Positions 18,123 to 27,630 of a stretch of DNA of 64,000 bases are shown piece by piece. The notes under the pieces are model-generated. The model had not been told where the DNA came from. It ran no database searches and was given only the letters and a program-made list of their open reading frames with translations. The translations under genes and the position numbers were made by a program. How positions within the stretch are numbered: position 1 is the stretch's first letter; every line of letters begins with the position of its first letter. Origin of the DNA: Pseudomonas sp. Au-Pse12 (GTDB lineage: Bacteria > Pseudomonadota > Gammaproteobacteria > Pseudomonadales > Pseudomonadaceae); assembly GCF_021341665.1 (NCBI RefSeq), contig NZ_JAJTTH010000009.1, positions 1 to 64,000 on the forward strand, read 5' to 3'.

Positions 18123-19496
18123 TTAGCTGACTACGCGGTAGCACGGCACATAGGCCGCGCCGCCTGGCAGCTTCATCCGGTGCTGCTCGACGAAGGCTTT
18201 GAGCAACTGGTCCAGCGGCCGCATGATCGCCGGGTCGCCGTGGATGCTGTACGGGCCCTTCTGTTCGATCAGGCGGATGCCCTGGTCCTTGACGTTACCG
18301 GCCACGATGCCGGAGAACGCGCGGCGCAGGTTGGCTGCCAGTTCATGGGGGGCCAGGGCATGGTTCAGTTGCAGGCTGGCCATGTTCTCGTGGGTCGGGT
18401 CGAAGGGGCGCTGCAGGCTCTCGTCGATCTTCAGCAGCCAGTTGAAGTGGAAGGCGTCGTTGCGTTCGCGGCGGAACTGCTTGACGGTCTTGAGCCCCTC
18501 GGTCATCTGCCGCGCCACTTCCGGCGGGTTGTCGATGATGATCTGGTAGTGCTTCTGCGCGGCTTCACCCAGGGTCGCCAGGACGAAGGCGTTGAGCTGC
18601 TCCAGGTACGGCGCCGCGCTCTTGGGCCCGGTGAGGATCACCGGGAACGGCAGGTCGCGGTTGTCCGGGTGCATCAGGATGCCCAGCAGGTAGAGGAATT
18701 CCTCGGCGGTGCCGGCGCCCCCCGGGAAGATGATGATGCCGTGGCCGACGCGGACGAAGGCCTCCAGGCGCTTCTCGATGTCCGGCAGGATCACCAGCTC
18801 GTTGACGATCGGGTTCGGCGCTTCGGCGGCGATGATCCCAGGCTCGGTCAGGCCCAGGTAGCGGCCGCCGCTCATGCGCTGCTTGGCGTGGGCGATGGTG
18901 GCGCCCTTCATCGGGCCCTTCATCACCCCCGGGCCGCAGCCGGTGCAGATGTCCAGCTTGCGCAGGCCCAGCTCGTGGCCGACCTTCTTGGTGTACTTGT
19001 ATTCCTCGGTGTTGATCGAGTGGCCGCCCCAGCACACCACCATCTTCGGCTCGACGCCGGGGCGCAGGGTGCGGGCGTTGCGCAGCAGGTGGAAGACGTA
19101 GTCGGTGATGCCCTGGGAGCTTTCCAGGTCGATGCGCTGGCTGTCCAGTTCGTTCTCGGTGTAGACGATGTCGCGCAGGGCGCTGAAGAGCATTTCCCGG
19201 GTGCTGGCGATCATCTCGCCGTCGACGAAGGCATCGGCCGGCGCGTTCAGCAGTTCCAGGCGCACGCCGCGATCCTGCTGGTGAATGCGCACTTCGAAAT
19301 CGTGGTAGGCGTCGAGGATGGTCTTGGCATTGTCGACGTGGGCGCCGGTGTTGAGGATCGCCAGGGCGCACTGGCGGAACAGCGTGTAGATGCTGCCGGA
19401 ACCGGCGGCGCTGAGTTGTTGCACTTCACGTTGCGAGAGGGTCTCCAGGCTGCCTTTCGGGCTCACCGAAGCATTGATCACTTGTCTTTGCGGCAT
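18123..19496 (-). CDS. ppnN: Pyrimidine/purine nucleotide 5'-monophosphate nucleosidase PpnN
   Basis: The 457-residue protein has the three-part layout of PpnN (YgdH): an N-terminal domain (to about 145), a central LOG-type Rossmann domain with the motif FPGGAGTAEEFLYLLG and the earlier segment CTGCGPGVMKGPMKGA, and a C-terminal domain ending in PGGAAYVPCYRVVS. The enzyme cleaves nucleoside monophosphates to base and ribose 5-phosphate and, in E. coli, binds (p)ppGpp. Length is normal for the family. AGGAA lies eight bases before the ATG. It is a single gene. Confidence 0.95.
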   Translation of the reverse strand: MPQRQVINASVSPKGSLETLSQREVQQLSAAGSGSIYTLFRQCALAILNTGAHVDNAKTILDAYHDFEVRIHQQDRGVRLELLNAPADAFVDGEMIASTREMLFSALRDIVYTENELDSQRIDLESSQGITDYVFHLLRNARTLRPGVEPKMVVCWGGHSINTEEYKYTKKVGHELGLRKLDICTGCGPGVMKGPMKGATIAHAKQRMSGGRYLGLTEPGIIAAEAPNPIVNELVILPDIEKRLEAFVRVGHGIIIFPGGAGTAEEFLYLLGILMHPDNRDLPFPVILTGPKSAAPYLEQLNAFVLATLGEAAQKHYQIIIDNPPEVARQMTEGLKTVKQFRRERNDAFHFNWLLKIDESLQRPFDPTHENMASLQLNHALAPHELAANLRRAFSGIVAGNVKDQGIRLIEQKGPYSIHGDPAIMRPLDQLLKAFVEQHRMKLPGGAAYVPCYRVVS

Positions 19497-19719
19497 TCAT
19501 CCATTTCCTGAAAGCGACGCCACCGCACCATGCGCGGCCAGTGGCGAAAAATAGCGGGGCAGTGAACAGAGCCACCGATACGGGGCTTGGTTTCCAGCGG
19601 CGGGGCAAGAAAGCAAACGTCGTTGCGAATCTATTCGCTGCTTGAATCTACCTCATGCTGGCCCGCCGTGGCGGGAAAAATGACGATCCGCCGCGGCGGT
19701 GCCGATTTTTCATCGCGCC

Positions 19720-20385
19720 TCAGCAGACGCTGGCCCGTGCCGGGTCCATCACCGGCGAGGCTCCGGCTTGGGCCAGGCGTTGCTGCAGGGCCGGATACCC
19801 CGCGCTCTGGCCCCAGGCGTGTTCGTCCAGGGTCAGGCCGACGATCTGCAGGAATTCGAAGCGTCCGCTGAGCAGCTGATGAGGCCCGGCAAAGGCCGGC
19901 GCGGGGATGAACAGCAATGCCTGCAGCAGGCTGTCGCTGCCGTCGATGAGTGGCCCGGTACGCATGCGGTCCCATTCGCCCAGCGGTTGCTGTTCGCCGA
20001 AACGGCCGGCGGCCAGCAGCAATTGATAGGCGCAGAATTTACGCAGCAGGCGCAGGGCCCAGGGCGCCTGCTCGCGGGTTTCCAGCAGCAGTTCCTGGCC
20101 CATGCCGGACTCGCCGTCGGCTTCGGGCTGCGTATCTTCCCAGGCATTGGACAGCCCTGAAGTGACGTACAGCCAACTGCTGCGCGTGGCAGTGGGAGGT
20201 GATTCGAAGACCCCGTGGCTGAGCCAGCGCGGGTCGACCGCGGTCTGGCCGAAGACCTTGCTGAACAGCGCCATGTCCAGCGGGTAGATACCCGGGCCCA
20301 GGTCGCCGAACAGCGCCGGGTAGAGTTGTTCTTCACGTTGTGCCCAGGCGGCTTCGAACCATGAAGAGTCGGGGGATTGCGGCAT
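19720..20385 (-). CDS. Suppressor-of-fused (SUFU) domain protein
   Basis: A 221-residue soluble protein. The arrangement WLSHGVFESPPTATRSSWLYVTSGLSNAWED and the later FLQIVGLTLDEHAWGQS match the bacterial SUFU domain. In bacteria this domain is often found in immunity-type proteins, but the single gene here, next to a sirtuin gene on the same strand, gives no direct hint of a toxin partner. No signal peptide or membrane segment is present, so it is cytoplasmic. The ATG is 51 bases downstream of the sirtuin stop, so the two may be co-transcribed. Confidence 0.82.
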   Translation of the reverse strand: MPQSPDSSWFEAAWAQREEQLYPALFGDLGPGIYPLDMALFSKVFGQTAVDPRWLSHGVFESPPTATRSSWLYVTSGLSNAWEDTQPEADGESGMGQELLLETREQAPWALRLLRKFCAYQLLLAAGRFGEQQPLGEWDRMRTGPLIDGSDSLLQALLFIPAPAFAGPHQLLSGRFEFLQIVGLTLDEHAWGQSAGYPALQQRLAQAGASPVMDPARASVC

Positions 20386-20436
20386 GTGAAAGCGTCCTTG
20401 AACAGAAGCGACGGCTCGGCTTGAGCCGCCAGGAAG

Positions 20437-21186
20437 TCAGGCAAAGGCCTCGCGCAGAAGTTCCGGCAGGCAGTGCCCGGCCTTGCCCACCAGGTTGTAT
20501 TCCCCGGGCGCCGTACAGGCCTGGGGTTGCGGGTTGATATGCACCACGCAGGCGCCTTGCTGCAGCGCCAGGTGGGGGATCTGCGCCGCCGGCTGCACCA
20601 GCCCGGAAGTGCCCACCGACAGCAGCAGGTCGCATGCTTCGGCAGCCCTGAAGGCGGCCTTGAGGACCGTTTGCGGCAAGGGTTCGCCGAACCACACCAC
20701 GCCGGGGCGGATCTTGCCGTTGCAGCCGGTGCAGCGTGGCGGCTCCAGGCTGGCGCCGTATTCCGGCAGGTCGGGGAAGGGCAGCTGGCCCTTGAACGGG
20801 CGGTTGCAGGCAAAGCATTTCGGCGTGTGCAGGCTGCCGTGCAGGTGCAGCACCGAAGAGCTGCCGGCGCGCTCGTGCAGGTCGTCGACGTTCTGCGTGA
20901 TCAGGGTCAGGCGCGGCACGCGTCGCGCCAGTTCGGCCAGCGCCCGATGGGCGGGATTGGGCTGGGCCTGAAGCACTTTCTGGCGCCGCCATTCATACCA
21001 GCCCCAGACCAGCGCCGGGTCTTCGCGAAAGGCTTGCACGGTGGCCAGGCGCGCCGGGTCGAAGTGTTCCCACAGGCCGGTCAGGGCATCGCGAAAGGTC
21101 GGGATGCCACTTTCCGCCGAGACCCCGGCACCGCTGAATACCACCACATGCCGGGCCTGGGCCAGGCGCTTGGGATCGAACTGCAT
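20437..21186 (-). CDS. cobB: NAD-dependent protein deacylase, sirtuin (CobB type)
   Basis: The 249-residue protein has all sirtuin signatures: GAGVSAESGIPTFR at residues 19-32, TQNVDDLHERAG near 97-108, the catalytic histidine in HLHGS (His116), and zinc cysteines in CFAC and CTGC. A tyrosine and arginine spaced as Y64-x-x-R67 match the residues that let class III sirtuins such as human SIRT5 and E. coli CobB remove succinyl and malonyl groups. The enzyme uses NAD and releases nicotinamide. The gene likely heads a two-gene unit with the SUFU gene. Confidence 0.93.
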   Translation of the reverse strand: MQFDPKRLAQARHVVVFSGAGVSAESGIPTFRDALTGLWEHFDPARLATVQAFREDPALVWGWYEWRRQKVLQAQPNPAHRALAELARRVPRLTLITQNVDDLHERAGSSSVLHLHGSLHTPKCFACNRPFKGQLPFPDLPEYGASLEPPRCTGCNGKIRPGVVWFGEPLPQTVLKAAFRAAEACDLLLSVGTSGLVQPAAQIPHLALQQGACVVHINPQPQACTAPGEYNLVGKAGHCLPELLREAFA

Positions 21187-21368
21187 GGTTGAAGAGGTTC
21201 CTGCCGTGGGTGAAAGAACGAAGCGGCCGTTTCCGCGTTCGGATCGTACCGGTACTAAAAAAGCGCCGGCCTTGCAGCGTAAATGAATTTATCCTCACGC
21301 CGCCGCTCATAACTCGTGTCAGCGCTCATGTCTGTAGCCGCCTCAATCCGTCACGGAGTGTCACCCTC

Positions 21369-21773
21369 ATGAACCCAGCCCCGCCCGTCAACCCCGGCGT
21401 CCACTCCTGTTTGATCCTGGTGGTGGAGGATGAGCCGACGGTGCTGGAGTTCCTCTGCGAGATTCTGCAGGACGAAGGGTTTGCCACCCAGGCCATGGAG
21501 AGTGCCGATCGGGCCTGGGACTTCCTGCAGGAGCATGCCGCGGACGTGGCCCTGCTGCTGACCGATATCAGCATGCCTGGCACGCTCAATGGCGCCAGCC
21601 TGAGCAACCTGTGCGGTGCGCGCTGGCCGTCGTTGCCGATCGTGGTCATGTCGGGTTTCGAGACCCCCGAGAGTTCCGGGGTGCGTTGTCCAGTGGCCTT
21701 CATCCGCAAGCCCTGGACCATCGGGCAGATCCTCGATTGCGTGGAAGGTGCGCTGAAATCGGCCCAGGGTTGA
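21369..21773 (+). CDS. Single-domain response regulator
   Basis: The 134-residue protein is a receiver domain alone. It has the acidic pair E20-D21, the phosphoacceptor D66 in LLLTDISMPG, and the conserved lysine in FIRKPW. There is no output domain, so it must pass the signal by protein contact or phosphotransfer. The ATG at 21369 has GGAG about eleven bases upstream; the longer open frame overlaps the region before the sirtuin gene and is rejected. No histidine kinase gene is adjacent. Confidence 0.88.
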   Translation: MNPAPPVNPGVHSCLILVVEDEPTVLEFLCEILQDEGFATQAMESADRAWDFLQEHAADVALLLTDISMPGTLNGASLSNLCGARWPSLPIVVMSGFETPESSGVRCPVAFIRKPWTIGQILDCVEGALKSAQG

Positions 21774-21806
21774 GGCGTTGCGCCTCACCCCGGCCAATCG
21801 CCGGTG

Positions 21807-22676
21807 TTACTCCTTGACGCTCATGAACTCCTTGGCCCAGACGATGTAGTCCTCGGGCTGGGTGTAGGTATGAGCCAGCTCGGTGGCGCTCAGGTCCGAA
21901 GCCTGGGTGAAGATCTGCCGCTGCTCGCGCAGGCAGTCGTAGGTGGCCTTGATCGCGGCGAAGTAGGCGGCATGCCCGTCCACCGCAATCTTCACCCCCA
22001 GTTCGGCCAGGCGTGCGTCGTCGCGTAGCGCCGGGTTGCCGTAGGTCACCAGCATCAGCGGCACCGTCAGGTGCTCGGAGATCTGTTCCAGCTGTTGGAA
22101 ATCGCGGATGCCGACCATGCAGATGGCATCGGCGCCGGCACGTTCGTATTGCTGGGTGCGGCTGATGATTTCCTGCACCGGGAGGATCCCGGCATTGGTC
22201 CGGGCGATGATCGCCAGCTCCGGGTCGACCCGGGCTTCGAGGGCGGCGCGGATCTTGCCGACGCCTTCGGCGACCGAAATCAGGTCGGTGGATTTACGCC
22301 CGAACTGCGCCGGCAGCAGGGTGTCTTCGATGGTCAGCGCGGCAATGCCGGCGCGTTCCAGTTCAACCACGGTGCGCATCACGTTCAGCGCGTTGCCATA
22401 GCCATGGTCGGCGTCGGCGATCACCGGCAATTGGGCCACGCGGCCGATGCGGGTGGCCTGTTCGGCGAATTCACTGAGGGTGATCAGGGCGAAGTCGGGG
22501 GCCGCCAGCACTTGCAGCGAGGCCACGGAGCCACCGAGGATGCCCACTTCGAAACCCAGGTCGGCGGCGATACGGGCAGACATCGGGTCGAACACGGAAG
22601 CGGTGTGGTAGCAGGAGTTGGAAGCGATCAGTTCACGGAAACCGCGGCGCAAATCTTGATGGGAAAGCCTGGACAT
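21807..22676 (-). CDS. Oxaloacetate decarboxylase, PEP mutase/isocitrate lyase superfamily
   Basis: The 289-residue protein is full length for the PA4872-type oxaloacetate decarboxylase group. Visible features include FDPMSARIAADLGFEVGILGGS, the metal-binding DADHGYGN and the segment AGIAALTIEDTLLPAQFG. Enzymes of this group decarboxylate oxaloacetate to pyruvate with magnesium. GGAG lies eight to eleven bases before the ATG. The gene is convergent with the receiver gene. It could alternatively act on a related 2-oxo acid, as the superfamily is broad. Confidence 0.9.
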   Translation of the reverse strand: MSRLSHQDLRRGFRELIASNSCYHTASVFDPMSARIAADLGFEVGILGGSVASLQVLAAPDFALITLSEFAEQATRIGRVAQLPVIADADHGYGNALNVMRTVVELERAGIAALTIEDTLLPAQFGRKSTDLISVAEGVGKIRAALEARVDPELAIIARTNAGILPVQEIISRTQQYERAGADAICMVGIRDFQQLEQISEHLTVPLMLVTYGNPALRDDARLAELGVKIAVDGHAAYFAAIKATYDCLREQRQIFTQASDLSATELAHTYTQPEDYIVWAKEFMSVKE

Positions 22677-23113
22677 AACAGCTCCGAGATAGGATCGAGA
22701 GATCGACCTTGAGGTCGAGTCAAATTTTGCAATCAGTTCCCTTGGCGAGCCGGGGAAAGAGCGGCTCGCAGCGAAACGTTAGTTGGGCAGATGAAGATGA
22801 AACAAGGTGGGTAGCAAGGCGTCTTTATCCCGCTCGGTTGCGCGAACCGGCAGGTTTGTTATGCGAGGCCGACATAGCAGGACGAGGCTATCACGCTGCA
22901 AGGCCGTAGTTGATGAGGAATTTGCATAGCATTATGCCGGACCGGCATTGGCATTTTTTTTCTAACTGAATATTACGGATGCCTGCCGAGGGGGCTTCAG
23001 GCGCGGATTGGCGTTGTTCGGGTACTTGTCGAGCGCTGGCAAATCAACCAAGCTGCCGCGCCTCGAATGGCAGCTTGGCAGCTGCGCAATGGCTTGGTTC
23101 AAGGATGCAGGTA
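22677..23113. other. Intergenic region between two divergent genes
   Basis: About 437 bases. The stretch 22900-22980 is AT-rich and may hold a promoter for the plus-strand gene that follows. Short open frames are present but lack binding sites. I see no repeat or RNA structure. Confidence 0.4.
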
Positions 23114-24241
23114 ATGACGCTCAGGGTGTTGGTGGTCGGTGGTTATGGCAATTTCGGCAGCATCGTCTGTCGCTATCTGATCCGTACGCCCGGGGTGCAT
23201 CTGCTGATTTCCGGGCGTGACCCGCGCAAGCTCGCGGCCAAGGTTCAGGCGCTGCAAACCGAGGGTGGGCAGCCCTGTGAAGGCTGGTGCGGCGATGCCA
23301 TGGGCCCGCAGTGGGCGCCGGCGCTCAAGGCCCTGGACGTGCATTGGGTGATCCACACCGGAGGGCCGTTCCAGGGCCAGTCCTACGCGGTGGCCCAGGG
23401 CTGCATCGAGGCCGGGGTCAACTACTGCGACCTGGCCGACTGCCGCCAGTTCGTGCGCGGCATTGGCACGCTGGATGAGGCGGCCCGGGCCGCCGGGGTG
23501 ACGGTGCTCAGCGGTTGCAGCTCGGTGCCGACCCTGTCGGCGGCGATCATCGATGAGCAGCGTGGGCATTTTTCCCGCATCGAGCGCATCGAGCACGGTA
23601 TTTCCTCCTCGGCGAAGATGCCCGGCCTGTCCACCATCCAGGGCGTGCTGGCCTATGCCGGCCGGCCGATCCTGCAGCTCAAGGATGGCCGGCCACAGCC
23701 GGTGATCGGCTGGCAGGGCCTGACCCTGCGCAGGCTGCCCAGGCTGGGCACGCGGCTGGTGGCCAATGTCGATGTGCCGGACCTGGACCTGTTCGCCGAG
23801 CGCTACGGCGCCCACACCCTGAGCTTCAAGGCCGGCGCCGGGCTGAAGATCGCCGGGCTGGCCAACGCCTTGCTGGCTCAGGCCGTGAAGCTCGGCCTGG
23901 TGCGCGACCCGGCGCCCTGGGCGGCGCGCCTGCATCGCTGCGGCACCTGGTTCGAAGGTTTTGGCGACGGCCTCAGCGCCCTGTATGTCGACGTCCATGG
24001 CCTGGGGCAGGATGGCCAGCCCCTGACGATGAACGCCCAGCTGACCGCGACCCACGACCACGGCCCGGAGATCCCCAGCTGCGCGGCGGTGGCGGTGGTG
24101 CACAAGCTGCTGGCCGGCCATGTACCGGCACCGGGCGCCCGGTCCAGTGCCGGTGAGGTCAGCGTGGAGGAGTACCTGCGGGCAATCGACGACGCGGATC
24201 ACCTGCAGATGCAGGTGAGTTTCTCGCGTCCGCCGGTTTAA
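23114..24241 (+). CDS. Saccharopine dehydrogenase-like NAD(P)-binding protein
   Basis: The 375-residue protein starts with a Rossmann motif, RVLVVGGYGNFGSIVCRYL, followed by LLISGRDPRKLAAK, which is the saccharopine dehydrogenase NADP-binding family. The middle and C-terminal parts contain a hydrophobic segment (GLKIAGLANALLAQAVKLG). The family covers amino-acid and lipid-linked reductases, so no substrate can be named. AAGGA lies eight bases before the ATG at 23114, which favours it over the in-frame ATG at 23105. It is convergent with the propeller-like gene, with seven bases between the stop codons. Confidence 0.82.
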   Translation: MTLRVLVVGGYGNFGSIVCRYLIRTPGVHLLISGRDPRKLAAKVQALQTEGGQPCEGWCGDAMGPQWAPALKALDVHWVIHTGGPFQGQSYAVAQGCIEAGVNYCDLADCRQFVRGIGTLDEAARAAGVTVLSGCSSVPTLSAAIIDEQRGHFSRIERIEHGISSSAKMPGLSTIQGVLAYAGRPILQLKDGRPQPVIGWQGLTLRRLPRLGTRLVANVDVPDLDLFAERYGAHTLSFKAGAGLKIAGLANALLAQAVKLGLVRDPAPWAARLHRCGTWFEGFGDGLSALYVDVHGLGQDGQPLTMNAQLTATHDHGPEIPSCAAVAVVHKLLAGHVPAPGARSSAGEVSVEEYLRAIDDADHLQMQVSFSRPPV

Positions 24242-24248
24242 CGCCGCC

Positions 24249-25574
24249 TTACCACAGCAGGGGCTTGGCGAAGTCCTTCCAGAACAGCCAGCGCCGCAGT
24301 TCATGGTGTTCGCCAGTGCCGATCTGCCAGTCCGGGCGCCCGCCCTCCAGGGCGATCTTGACGATGATTCCGGCATAGGTCGCGGCCACCAGGGTCTTGC
24401 CATCGGGGCTGATGTCCATGGCGGTGAGGGTCGAGCCGATGTAGTGCTGCCAGCGCTGCTCGCCGGTTTCACTGAAGGCCCGCAGGTAGCCGTAGGCGTC
24501 GCCGATGATGAACTCGTCGCCCCGTGAAGCCGCGGCATACACCCGGGCGCCTTCCTCCAGCACCGGGGTGCGCGGGTCGTCGCTGTAGAAGTCGGTGCTC
24601 AGCCCCGGCAGGTCGGCCACCGCCACCCCCAGGCTGGCGCCGCCATAGAAGTGGCAGGCATTGAGCAGCAGGCGGTCGCCGCGTGAGTTGAAGTGCGCGA
24701 AGTGCGGGTACTCGCTGGCGGGGCCGATCTGCGCTACCCGTTGCAACTGGGCATCGAACACCAGGTGCATGCCGCTTTGTTCGCCCACGGCGATCCATTG
24801 GCCGTCGGGCGACACCGCGCCATGTTCCATGCTCAGGCCAATGCTCAGGTCCTCGGTGGCGACGCCTTCGGCCAGGTCCTGCTGGATGTCCTCAAGGCTG
24901 CGCAGCAGGCGGGTGGCGCCCTCGGCAGCCAGGACGAAGATGCCGTCGGCGCTCACCAGCAGCACCCGGCGCCCGTCAGGGAAGGGAATCAGGCTGGTGG
25001 GAGCGGGGCGTCCGGTGTCTTCAAGCTCCACGCCCGCGGGCAGGTTCGCGTGGGGATCGGGCCAGGGGAAGCTCGCCACCTGCGGGCCGTTCCAGCCATC
25101 GGTGAGCTGGATGCCGTCAGCCCGGCCCCAGGCGAAATAACGCCGCTGCGGGCACACGCCGAAGCATTCCACCTGCTCCAGGGTCTCGATCCGTGCATCG
25201 TCGATACGCACCACAAAGCCGGCCTCGTAGGGCGCACCGATGCGGGCCAGCAGGCTGCCGTCCGGCAACAGGGCGAGGGTCGGGATCATCCGCCCCTGGC
25301 TTTCCAGGCGCGGCGACAGCGGGAAGTGTGCCGGTGGCCAGTCCTGGCGAAAGGCTTGGCGCGTGGCTTCGTCATGGGGCCCCTGATTGCTCGCCTCCAG
25401 GGCTGTTTGCCAGTCCGCCAGCAGGTGCTCGGTGTCGGGCACGCGCGGCTCGTGCAAGCCCTTGAAGCCCTCTCGCATTCCGGTGTCGATATAACGATTG
25501 ATGCGTTTGGCGTACATCAGCACGGCTTTCTGCCATTGCTGTTGCGGGGACAGGCTGGAATTGGGTACGGACAT
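24249..25574 (-). CDS. WD40/YVTN-like beta-propeller protein
   Basis: The 441-residue protein has an N-terminal helical segment of about 80 residues and then repeated short beta blades: LALLPDGSLLARIG, LIPFPDGRRVLLVSADG, AVSPDGQWIAVGEQSG, FNSRGDRLLLNACH and DISPDGKTLVAATYAG. The repeated S/F-P-D-G turn is typical of beta-propellers. No signal peptide is seen, so it may be cytoplasmic. No family or function is recognised. It shares no obvious operon. Confidence 0.75.
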   Translation of the reverse strand: MSVPNSSLSPQQQWQKAVLMYAKRINRYIDTGMREGFKGLHEPRVPDTEHLLADWQTALEASNQGPHDEATRQAFRQDWPPAHFPLSPRLESQGRMIPTLALLPDGSLLARIGAPYEAGFVVRIDDARIETLEQVECFGVCPQRRYFAWGRADGIQLTDGWNGPQVASFPWPDPHANLPAGVELEDTGRPAPTSLIPFPDGRRVLLVSADGIFVLAAEGATRLLRSLEDIQQDLAEGVATEDLSIGLSMEHGAVSPDGQWIAVGEQSGMHLVFDAQLQRVAQIGPASEYPHFAHFNSRGDRLLLNACHFYGGASLGVAVADLPGLSTDFYSDDPRTPVLEEGARVYAAASRGDEFIIGDAYGYLRAFSETGEQRWQHYIGSTLTAMDISPDGKTLVAATYAGIIVKIALEGGRPDWQIGTGEHHELRRWLFWKDFAKPLLW

Positions 25575-25689
25575 GCGCTCAGGACTCCTTGTGGCGCTGG
25601 AAAAGGTGCAGCAGACCGGGGATGGACCGGAAAGGCGCGCAGTTTATCCCTTGGGGACGGCTTTTTTTCAAGCGCCCCGGAGCCGCTGT

Positions 25690-26637
25690 TCAAGGCGCGT
25701 AGGTGCTGACTCTATTGCGCCCGGCGTGCTTGGAGGCGTACAGCGCCTGGTCCGCCCATTCGATCAGGCAGCGGTGATCGCGGGCCGGGCGGTCGAGGCA
25801 GGCGATGCCCAGGCTGATGGTGAAGGCAATGATCTGGCCATTGTGGATCACCTGCTGTTCCTGCACCGACTGGCGCAGGCGTTCGGCCAGGGTGCGGGCC
25901 CCGGCGAGGTCAGTGTGGGGCAACAGAATGGCGAACTCCTCGCCGCCATAACGGCCGGCCACATCGCTCTCGCGCACATGGTCGTGGATCAGCTCCGAGA
26001 GGCGCTTGATCACCGCATCGCCGGCCTGGTGCCCGTAACGGTCGTTGATCGACTTGAAGTGATCGATGTCCAGCATCAGCAGGGCGATGGCGTTGCCGTG
26101 GCGGCTGTATTCGAATTGCAGGCGCTGTTCCCAGTGGCCACGGTTGTAGAGCTGGGTCAGGTGGTCGGTGCGCGACAGGTGCTGCAACTGCTGGTTGGCC
26201 TTCTGCAGCGCCAGGCTGTTGATCGCCACGTCCGTGAGGTCGTAGATCACCAGGCAGACGTGGTGGATCTCGCTGTTGGACGAGCGCAGCGGCAGCAGCG
26301 TGGTGTTCTGGTACATGAACTGGCCCTGGCCGGTGATCGGCTGGTAGTTGTCGAAGTGCACCAGGTACGGCCGCTGCTTCCAGATGGTGAAGGCCGGTGT
26401 GCCCAGGGCCACCACGCGCCCGACCTTGCGGGTGAACCAGGGCCGTTCGACTTCGGGGAATAGCTCGAAGAACGACTGGTCGATGGCCTGCTTGGAAGGC
26501 ACGCCGGAGCGGTTCTCCATGAAGCTGTTCCACACCTGGACCCGGCATTCGAGGTCGAGCACCACGATGCCCACATCGATGCTCTGGACCACCGCCAGCA
26601 ACCAGTGCAGCTCACTGAAATCCATTCGTTTGGGCAT
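25690..26637 (-). CDS. Diguanylate cyclase with N-terminal PAS-like sensor domain
   Basis: The 315-residue protein has a PAS-like domain in the first 130 residues (MDFSELHWLLAVVQSIDVGI, then VQVWNSFMENRSGVPS) and a GGDEF domain after about 150. The active-site motif is GGEEF in RYGGEEFAILLPH, and an inhibitory RxxD site (RESD) lies five residues upstream, so it should make cyclic di-GMP and be feedback inhibited. It starts three bases after the stop of the receiver/CheX-like gene, so the two are one operon and likely one signalling unit. Confidence 0.93.
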   Translation of the reverse strand: MPKRMDFSELHWLLAVVQSIDVGIVVLDLECRVQVWNSFMENRSGVPSKQAIDQSFFELFPEVERPWFTRKVGRVVALGTPAFTIWKQRPYLVHFDNYQPITGQGQFMYQNTTLLPLRSSNSEIHHVCLVIYDLTDVAINSLALQKANQQLQHLSRTDHLTQLYNRGHWEQRLQFEYSRHGNAIALLMLDIDHFKSINDRYGHQAGDAVIKRLSELIHDHVRESDVAGRYGGEEFAILLPHTDLAGARTLAERLRQSVQEQQVIHNGQIIAFTISLGIACLDRPARDHRCLIEWADQALYASKHAGRNRVSTYAP

Positions 26638-26640
26638 GCT

Positions 26641-27630
26641 TCAACTCATCAGGTAGGCGAGTTTCTGTTCCAGCAAGGCCATGGAACCCTCGGTGAACAA
26701 CAGCAACAGGTCGAAGTGAATGTTCTGTTCTTCCAGGCTGTAGCTGATCTCCACCGCCTGGGTCTTTTGCCAGCGCTGCTGGTTGAGCACGATCAACTCG
26801 TCGATGGTGGTGTGCTCGCCCAGCACCTGAGGATGGCCCACGGAGAAAAACACATCCAGCTGGTCGGCGATACTGCTCAGGCAGGCGCCGATCAACACGC
26901 TGGAGAGGTCGATCAGCACTTCCATTTCCTGGTAGGGATCGGTGCCTTGCTCCATCAATTGGGCGATGTCGGCCACCTCGGAGTCGTAGAACATCAGCAA
27001 GGCTTCGCCGGCGATGCCGCTGCCGATGTAGCTTTGGCAGATCGCGGTCAGTTGCCGGGCGCGGTTGGCATCGGCCAGGAGCATCTGCAACTCGCCGGCT
27101 TCGAGCACGTTGACGTGAGGGATCGGCAAGTGCACGAACACATCCAGGACCTTGGCGATCAGCGCCGCGGCGTAGCCCATGGACACGTTGACGGTTTCCC
27201 GGAAGGCGTCGTTGAAGGTCACCAGCGGCGGTGGCGAGGGGGCTGCCGGTTGTTTGGGGGCAGGGCTGTCCAGCAGTTGCAGCTCGTTGAGCAGGGCGCG
27301 CAATTGCTGCGGGTCGAAGGGCTTCTTGAGGAAGGCCCGGGCGCCCAGCTCGCGGGTGCGGCGCACGGCTTCTTCCTGGACGTCGCCGGAGATGACGATG
27401 ATCTGCGCCTCGATGCCTTCCTCCTGCACCGCGCTCAAGACCTGGTAGCCGTCCATCACCGGCATGGTCAAGTCCAGCAGCGCCACCTTGCCCAGCCCCC
27501 GGCGCAAGGCTTCCAGGCCTTCGCGTCCGTTGCATGCCTGGGTCACGGACACCTGCCACTCACTGGGCAAGGTCCGCAGCACCTGCTTTCTGGCCATGCT
27601 CGAGTCATCGCAGACGAGGAGAGGGATCAT
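26641..27630 (-). CDS. Response regulator with CheX/CheC-like phosphatase domain
   Basis: The 329-residue protein has an N-terminal receiver domain with acidic residues D8-D9 and phosphoacceptor D53 in LLDLTMPVMDG, a proline-rich linker near 125-138, and a C-terminal domain with VNVSMGYAAALIAKVLDVFVHLPIP and YQEMEVLIDLSSVLIGACL. The second domain resembles CheC/CheX chemotaxis phosphatases, which can dephosphorylate a receiver. It is directly followed by the diguanylate cyclase gene, so it probably controls or is controlled by cyclic di-GMP output. Confidence 0.88.
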   Translation of the reverse strand: MIPLLVCDDSSMARKQVLRTLPSEWQVSVTQACNGREGLEALRRGLGKVALLDLTMPVMDGYQVLSAVQEEGIEAQIIVISGDVQEEAVRRTRELGARAFLKKPFDPQQLRALLNELQLLDSPAPKQPAAPSPPPLVTFNDAFRETVNVSMGYAAALIAKVLDVFVHLPIPHVNVLEAGELQMLLADANRARQLTAICQSYIGSGIAGEALLMFYDSEVADIAQLMEQGTDPYQEMEVLIDLSSVLIGACLSSIADQLDVFFSVGHPQVLGEHTTIDELIVLNQQRWQKTQAVEISYSLEEQNIHFDLLLLFTEGSMALLEQKLAYLMS

